From NCBI GenBank assembly GCA_003169235.1, contig PMPX01000141.1, positions 204 to 46,761 of the forward strand: 46,558 nt of DNA, given 5' to 3'. The DNA is from Acidimicrobiaceae bacterium. GTDB lineage: Bacteria; Actinomycetota; Acidimicrobiia; Acidimicrobiales; RAAP-2. The notes beneath the pieces were generated by a model that searched no databases, was not told the origin of the DNA, and saw nothing but the letters and a program-made list of their open reading frames with translations. Made by a program: the position numbers and the translations under genes. Shown one piece after another: positions 41,952-46,558 of this stretch (the stretch's first letter is position 1; each line of letters starts with the position of its first letter).

Positions 41952-41996
41952 ATGTTTTCCCTGGTCAGAAGAGTTCAATTCCGGTCTGTGCCATGA
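41952..41996 (+). CDS. Putative 14-residue leader peptide coupled to GT2
   Basis: The ORF ATG...TGA reads MFSLVRRVQFRSVP. Its start lies seven bases after a TANNNT box, so its mRNA would be leaderless, and its TGA overlaps the ATG of the following glycosyltransferase (CCATGA). The large gene itself has no Shine-Dalgarno, so coupling to this mini-ORF would explain how ribosomes reach it. Three Arg codons are present, but no obvious attenuator hairpin was found. It is an ORF only; translation is not shown. Confidence 0.45.
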   Translation: MFSLVRRVQFRSVP

Positions 41997-44041
41997 GCCC
42001 AGCTTCAGACGTTCCGCCAGATGACCTCGGATCACCGGACAACGAAGCACTACTCCTGCGCCTACAGGCGGCGGAGGCCCAAATCGAGTCGCTCCAGCAC
42101 GCGCGAATTGCCCAGGAGGGACTTGCTGACCAGTTGACAGCCGCCTTGAACGCGCCCCAGGTTCCAGCACACGCGACCCAGCCGGCGGCGCCCATCGGAG
42201 CAGCCTCCGTTCGAGCCGCGGCGGGCCGAATCCGTCGGCGCCTGCGTGCGGCCGTGGCTCCCAAGACTCCGGGCGCGGTGAAAGTCGACGCCCCCGGCCC
42301 GGAACCAGTCGAGCCGGACGAACCAACGGACAGTCGCTACCCGGTCTGGATCAAGCTCTACGACACGGTCGACGCCGATGCGCGGTCAACGATCTTGGCG
42401 CGCCTCGATGCCCTCAGCGCTCCCCCGCTGATCTCCATCATCCTTCCCGTGTACAACGCACCCGAGCATTTCCTGCGTCAAGCCATCGATTCGGTGCGAG
42501 GTCAGCTGTACCGGAATTGGGAGCTCTGCATCTCGGACGACCACTCGAGCGAACCATATGTGGCCAAGGTGCTCGAGGAGTACCGCGTGCTCGATGATCG
42601 CATCAGGGTGGTCTACCGGGACACGAACGGGCACATCTCGGCCTGCTCCAACTCGGCACTTACCCTCGCCTCCGGGAAGTGGCTCTGTCTCATGGACCAT
42701 GACGACCTGCTGTCCGAACATGCGCTTGCCATGGCTGTGCTCGCGATCGACGAAGTCCCCGATGCCGGCTTGCTGTTCAGCGACGAAGATCACATCTCGG
42801 GCAAAGGCGAGCGGGCATTCCCCTACTTCAAGCCGGATTTCGACCCGTTGCTCATCCTCGGTCAGAACTACTTCTCGCACTTGTCCATGATGCGCTCCGA
42901 TCTCGTGGCGGACGTGGGAGGCTTTCGCACCGGAGTCGAGGGAAGTCAGGACTGGGACCTCGTGCTCCGGGTGCTGGAGCAGATCGAGCCTTCGCAGGTC
43001 ATCCACATTCCACACGTCCTGTATCACTGGCGGTCTCACGCCGAGTCGACGGCGTCGAGTATCTCGGCGAAGCCGTACGTTGTCGAGGCCTCACGTCGAG
43101 TCGTGCAAGACCACCTCGACCGGATCGGGATCGATGCCACCGCGAAGAACATTCCGGGAACGAGCTTCAACCGGATCTTGTGGAATCTCGGTGACAATCC
43201 CCCGCGAGCCAGTGTGATCATCCTGCCGCGAACGGGACCTCGGCTCTGTCGATGCATTGACAGCATCCGGATCCGTTCGACCTATCCGAACATGGAGATC
43301 GTCCTGCTCGACGATGGTGGTTTCCGCCCACCAATGCGGGAGTACTTACGCGACCACGGAGAGGGACTCACGGTGATTGCGCATGACGCGGACATCAGCG
43401 ATTCGGCCCAGCGCAATCTGGCTGTGGCGGCCGCCAGCGGGGACTTCCTTTTCTTCGTCCATGACGACGTCGAGGTGCTCTCGGACTCGTGGCTCGAAGA
43501 GATGGTCGGGGTACTGCAGTACCCCGGGGTCGGAGCGGTCGGCGCCAAACTCTTCTACTCCGACCTCACCATCCAGCATGCGGGCCTCATCCTCGGTATC
43601 GGAGGGACCGTGGGGTATCCGCATCGGCAGTATTTCGACCGGCTTTCGCCCGGGTACTTCGGACGATTGATGCTGACCCAATGCGCCTCGGCCGTCAGCT
43701 GGGCATGCATGGGTGTCCGCCGCGATGCGTTCGACGCGATCGGTGGCTTCAGCGAAGAGCATTTCACTGGGATGTTCGGAGACGTCGACTTCTGCCTACG
43801 CCTCAATCAGGCGGGATGGCGAACAGGATGGACGCCCCACGCCGAGTTGATCCACTTTGAACTCCCGGCGGACACACGAGCAACCGACGGGGAGAATGCC
43901 GTGCGCTTTGATCGAGACATCCGGATGCTGCGCTCGACCTGGGGTTCCTGGATCGAGAACGACCCGGCGTACAACCCGAATCTCTCTTTGGCACACGAGA
44001 CCTTCCCCCTGGCCTGGCCGCCGCGGAAGACCCTCGTCTGA
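41993..44041 (+). CDS. Bifunctional two-domain GT2 glycosyltransferase
   Basis: A 682-residue protein. Residues 16-50 form a short coiled coil and about 70-115 a basic/Pro linker. GT2 domain 1 (about 145-370) is intact: LISIILPVYNAPEHFLRQAI, the metal motif DHDD (235-238), FSDEDHI and GSQDWDLVLRVL. GT2 domain 2 (about 405-650) opens ASVIILPRTGPRLCRCIDSI, has HDD near residue 490 (FVHDDVEVL), and FGDVDFCLRLNQAGW as catalytic acid loop. Both domains look active, so it may add two sugars or polymerise. Leu452 is encoded by TTA (43346-43348), the only in-frame TTA I found in the window. The start codon overlaps the mini-ORF stop. It converges with the GT-C gene at 44086. Confidence 0.93.
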   Translation: MSPASDVPPDDLGSPDNEALLLRLQAAEAQIESLQHARIAQEGLADQLTAALNAPQVPAHATQPAAPIGAASVRAAAGRIRRRLRAAVAPKTPGAVKVDAPGPEPVEPDEPTDSRYPVWIKLYDTVDADARSTILARLDALSAPPLISIILPVYNAPEHFLRQAIDSVRGQLYRNWELCISDDHSSEPYVAKVLEEYRVLDDRIRVVYRDTNGHISACSNSALTLASGKWLCLMDHDDLLSEHALAMAVLAIDEVPDAGLLFSDEDHISGKGERAFPYFKPDFDPLLILGQNYFSHLSMMRSDLVADVGGFRTGVEGSQDWDLVLRVLEQIEPSQVIHIPHVLYHWRSHAESTASSISAKPYVVEASRRVVQDHLDRIGIDATAKNIPGTSFNRILWNLGDNPPRASVIILPRTGPRLCRCIDSIRIRSTYPNMEIVLLDDGGFRPPMREYLRDHGEGLTVIAHDADISDSAQRNLAVAAASGDFLFFVHDDVEVLSDSWLEEMVGVLQYPGVGAVGAKLFYSDLTIQHAGLILGIGGTVGYPHRQYFDRLSPGYFGRLMLTQCASAVSWACMGVRRDAFDAIGGFSEEHFTGMFGDVDFCLRLNQAGWRTGWTPHAELIHFELPADTRATDGENAVRFDRDIRMLRSTWGSWIENDPAYNPNLSLAHETFPLAWPPRKTLV

Positions 44042-44048
44042 CCAGGGA

Positions 44049-44062
44049 CCGTCGACCGACGG
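44049..44062. terminator. Weak hairpin between convergent genes
   Basis: CCGTC-GACC-GACGG forms a 5-bp perfect stem with a 4-base loop in the 44-base gap between two converging genes. There is no T-run, so this is only a position-based guess at a bidirectional terminator. Confidence 0.2.
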
Positions 44063-44085
44063 ACACGGAGGCGCAGGGGACCGTC

Positions 44086-45453
44086 TCAGAATTGACCGGT
44101 GGCGAGCTGGTCGATCACGGCGAGCGCGGGCAGAAGGACGCCGATCAACAGCAGCCCCCGGACGCGGATGGCGCGCATGAGCACCAGACCGACGATCGGG
44201 AGAAGCGGCAGCGCGTACCGCGACGGTGCGTAGAAGTCGTAATGACCCTCGATGAAATTCAGCAAGGGAAAACCCGCGGCAAGGGCAATGATGCCGATGA
44301 AGATCGCCGCTGCCATGGCACGTAGCTGCGGTCGGCCGACGGGGCCCTGCAGGACGAGGAGTCCCGCGAGGCTTCCGTAGACCGACAGGTTCCAGAACCA
44401 GTAGAGCGGCGCCGGCGCGTACGCGATGAGATCTGACAGTGCCTGCTGAATGCCGTTGAAGAACGTCGATGGACGCGGGTACGGGGTGGTCGAGAAGCCC
44501 TGCAGCACATGCAGAACCACACTCGGGGGGACGGTTGCACGCGCCTGCTGCAAGAGCAACCAGCCCCCATAACTGATCACGACTCCGAGGAACATGGCCG
44601 AGCTGCAGCCATACCTGCGCCAGAGATCCGCTCTCGACTGCCGGCGGCGCTGCGCGACGTCAAAGATCAGAAGCCCGACGAGGAGCACGAACGGCACGAC
44701 GACGAAGAGGCCCTTCATGAGGCCGATCAACAGCCCCACCACGAGCCCGATGCTCACCAGCGCGGTCTGCCGTCTCCGCGCCACGAGGAAGGTTGCCACC
44801 ACGAGCGCACCCGCGGCGACAGCCGAGCTGTCGTTGGTAACCGTCGACGCCGCATGTACCTGCACAGGGCTCAACAGGCAGACGGACAGCACGCCGCAGA
44901 GCTCGAGCAGGCTCAGATCCGCCAGCCACCCCACCCATACCAGCAGGCCGGCTCCGACGATGCTCCAGATGAACCCCCCCCAGCGGGCGTCCACGAGCGC
45001 GGTCTGGGGTGAGACGTTGGTGCGGGCAGTCAGGACATACGGGAGGTATCCGAGCGGACCCTGCTGCACGGCTTCGTAGCTGTAGCCACCGGCTGGCAGG
45101 TCCGCGGGATTCCGTTGGGTCACACTGCAGCCGTGCGGTGGCAGGTCGAATCCCCCGAGACAGCTGATCATTCGCATCGTCGTCTGGGAGAGATGATCAC
45201 CGGACCGAGGCAGGTGGCCGTGGGTCAGGTCCAACACATAGTCATAGTGCGCGCCCTCGTCGAAGACGTCGAATCCTTGTTGGTGTCGTTGATGGCTGCC
45301 TACGGCGAGCGCCGCCAGCAGTACGACGATGGCGATGACGAGTGACCAGACGATCCAATACCGTCCGGCGCGTTCATGGTGGTGCGACCTCGTCGAGGGC
45401 CTCTTCCCCGCCCACGCCAGAAGCGAGGTTCCCACCGCCCGAGGCCCAAGCAC
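44086..45453 (-). CDS. Polytopic membrane protein, probable GT-C glycosyltransferase
   Basis: 455 residues, starting at GTG 45453. One helix (about 33-53, WIVWSLVIAIVVLLAALAV) leads into a large outer loop carrying FDVFDEGAHYDYVLDL, whose Asp-Glu resembles the catalytic acidic pair in the first loop of GT-C enzymes. About ten more helices follow, and the loop before the second helix has YEAVQQGPLGYLPYVL. The family resembles GT39/DUF2142-like proteins that use polyprenyl-phosphate sugars on the outer face; I cannot give a named family with certainty. The -10 box TATGCT six bases before the GTG makes it a leaderless single-gene unit. Confidence 0.78.
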   Translation of the reverse strand: MLGPRAVGTSLLAWAGKRPSTRSHHHERAGRYWIVWSLVIAIVVLLAALAVGSHQRHQQGFDVFDEGAHYDYVLDLTHGHLPRSGDHLSQTTMRMISCLGGFDLPPHGCSVTQRNPADLPAGGYSYEAVQQGPLGYLPYVLTARTNVSPQTALVDARWGGFIWSIVGAGLLVWVGWLADLSLLELCGVLSVCLLSPVQVHAASTVTNDSSAVAAGALVVATFLVARRRQTALVSIGLVVGLLIGLMKGLFVVVPFVLLVGLLIFDVAQRRRQSRADLWRRYGCSSAMFLGVVISYGGWLLLQQARATVPPSVVLHVLQGFSTTPYPRPSTFFNGIQQALSDLIAYAPAPLYWFWNLSVYGSLAGLLVLQGPVGRPQLRAMAAAIFIGIIALAAGFPLLNFIEGHYDFYAPSRYALPLLPIVGLVLMRAIRVRGLLLIGVLLPALAVIDQLATGQF

Positions 45454-45459
45454 CTGGGC

Positions 45460-45465
45460 AGCATA
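45460..45465 (-). promoter_or_regulatory. -10 box for leaderless GT-C mRNA
   Basis: TATGCT on the minus strand ends six bases before GTG 45453. Hexamer and spacing are identical to those at cofD (15495-15507). Confidence 0.55.
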
Positions 45466-45616
45466 GACGACTGCCTCATCGGCCCTTCGGCATTACGAAC
45501 CGGTCTTCGGCACCAAGCGCGTGCGCGCATGACTCGAGGCGCACCGCGTGCATGCGGAACGGCGTCCGTGATGACCACCCGCACACGTCGTCGTTGACCG
45601 GCCGCGACCGAGACGT

Positions 45617-46558
45617 TCAACCCTGGAGCAAGTCCGCCGCCAGGCCGTCGAGGATGTCGTCCTCTGACACGAGGCACCGATCGCGGCCGAACACGTCCAT
45701 CACGACAGCGAGGATGAGGACACCACCCACGATGACGTCCTCCCGTCCTTGCGCCATGCCCGGACGGGCCAGCCTGGCGCGGCTATCCTCCGAGGCGAGA
45801 TCCCGCAGCCATCGTTCGACGTCGTCCCGCGTCAATTGCGCGTGGTGGACACGGCGGCGGTCGTAGACGGTGACGGCGAGCTCCAGGCAGGCGAGCGTCG
45901 ACACCGTCCCTGCCAGCCCGACGAGGATGCTGTCGGGTGCCAGGGGTGGGAGTCCGCCCCGCGCCGTCTTGATCTCTTCCCTGACCGTTTCTCGCGCCCG
46001 GATCAGATCCTCAGGGCCTGGGGGGTCATGGCGCAAGAAGCGCTCGCTCACGCGGACACACCCGATGTCGAGGGACCGAACCGACACCGCTGGTTGCGCG
46101 TCGCCGGCCGCGGAGCGCGGTTGCCCGACGACGAGCTCGGTCGAACCACCGCCGATGTCCACGACCAGCACCGGGCCCAGCCCGGCCAGGTCCGACGGCA
46201 GGTGGGCCGTCGCCCCGGCGAAAGAAAGCCGTCCCTCCTCCTCCCCCGAGAGGATCTCGGGAAGCACCCCCGTGATCTCGGCGGCGGCGGTCATGAACTC
46301 GTCGGCGTTGAGAGCGTCCCGCGCCGCCGAGGTCGCCACCAGCCGGGCCCGCGTCACCGCGTGCGCGTCCAGCGAGCGGCGGTACTCACGGAGGACGGAG
46401 AGCGTGCGGTCGATGGCCGCCGGCGAGAGCTGCCCGGTGGCGTCCACCCCCTCGCCCAGGCGGGTGATGCGCATCTCCCGCTCCAGCACGGTGCCGTCGG
46501 GCGCCATCACGATCAGCCTCGTGGAGTTGGTCCCGCAATCCACAGCCGCGACGGGTCC
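45617..46558 (-). CDS. Ppx/GppA exopolyphosphatase family (5' end outside window)
   Basis: At least 313 residues of a sugar-kinase-fold phosphatase that hydrolyses polyphosphate or pppGpp. The first visible residues, GPVAAVDCGTNSTRLIVM, are the phosphate-1 loop, so only the first few residues are missing. An in-frame GTG at 46543 is inside that loop and is not the true start. VVDIGGGSTELVVG is the phosphate-2 loop, GEEEGRLSFAGA carries the catalytic Glu, and VGLAGTVSTLACLEL is the adenosine-type loop. It lacks the C-terminal HD-like domain of the long E. coli Ppx, as in short actinobacterial forms. It is followed downstream by a 163-base gap in which I see only the promoter of the next gene. 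Confidence 0.94.
   Translation of the reverse strand, partial: GPVAAVDCGTNSTRLIVMAPDGTVLEREMRITRLGEGVDATGQLSPAAIDRTLSVLREYRRSLDAHAVTRARLVATSAARDALNADEFMTAAAEITGVLPEILSGEEEGRLSFAGATAHLPSDLAGLGPVLVVDIGGGSTELVVGQPRSAAGDAQPAVSVRSLDIGCVRVSERFLRHDPPGPEDLIRARETVREEIKTARGGLPPLAPDSILVGLAGTVSTLACLELAVTVYDRRRVHHAQLTRDDVERWLRDLASEDSRARLARPGMAQGREDVIVGGVLILAVVMDVFGRDRCLVSEDDILDGLAADLLQG

Noticed and set aside
1-46558. CRISPR arrays, insertion sequences, toxin-antitoxin or defence systems
   Set aside because: I saw no regularly spaced repeats, transposase or recombinase motifs, and no defence-type nuclease genes anywhere in the window.

Overview
This window is 46.6 kb of high-GC DNA. Dense, overlapping gene strings, F420 biosynthesis genes, a DUF5719 protein next to a giant glycosyltransferase, and Thr-rich 'TTTT' secreted or membrane proteins suggest an actinobacterium, most likely of the class Acidimicrobiia. 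That assignment is inferred from gene content, not from a marker gene. I recognise 35 protein-coding genes (two cut by the window edges), one tRNA, one probable 14-codon leader ORF, and a set of promoter -10 boxes.

Layout. (1) 1-3247: the 3' part of ftsH, then an ECF sigma factor coupled to a DUF4349 membrane protein. (2) 3275-8040, minus strand: a DUF5719 protein and an 1100-residue membrane glycosyltransferase. A divergent small helical protein of unknown function follows (8211-8579). (3) 8617-15440, minus strand: a GDP-6-deoxy-mannose reductase, three consecutive GT4 glycosyltransferases, an SDR and an acyl-CoA synthetase, almost all with start/stop overlaps. (4) 15507-17172, plus strand: cofD and cofE for coenzyme F420. 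(5) 17179-22178, minus strand: a sugar epimerase, a nucleotidyltransferase (probably mannose-1-phosphate guanylyltransferase), a Thr-tailed membrane protein, a SARP/BTAD regulator and an OafA-like acyltransferase. (6) 22762-24495: a tRNA with a UAA anticodon but a short variable loop, and a carboxylesterase. (7) 24629-29608: an NlpC/P60 wall hydrolase, a PlsC-like acyltransferase with an epimerase, and, on the minus strand, a GNAT acetyltransferase with a class-V aminotransferase. (8) 29686-45453: a surface-polysaccharide island with five GT2 proteins, a GT-B-like enzyme, half a GT-B protein, a probable dTDP-rhamnose 4-epimerase and two GT-C membrane proteins. Parts of it are visibly richer in A+T than the left half. 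(9) The right edge holds a truncated Ppx/GppA phosphatase.

Taken together, regions 3, 5 and 8 describe synthesis of a deoxyhexose-containing cell-surface glycan: nucleotide-sugar supply (GDP-mannose, GDP-6-deoxymannose, dTDP-rhamnose or its epimer), cytoplasmic GT2/GT4 transferases, membrane GT-C transferases that would use polyprenyl-linked donors, and O-acylation.

The most notable signals are these. Seven transcription-unit heads share a TANNNT box exactly 6 or 7 nt before the start codon, which implies widespread leaderless mRNAs. One of these leads a 14-codon ORF whose stop overlaps the start of a two-domain glycosyltransferase. The tRNA reads UUA but lacks the long variable arm of leucine tRNAs, and the only in-frame UUA codon I found is in that same glycosyltransferase. 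A GT2 enzyme is fused to about six DUF5648-like repeats. One GT4 gene appears to start at CTG.
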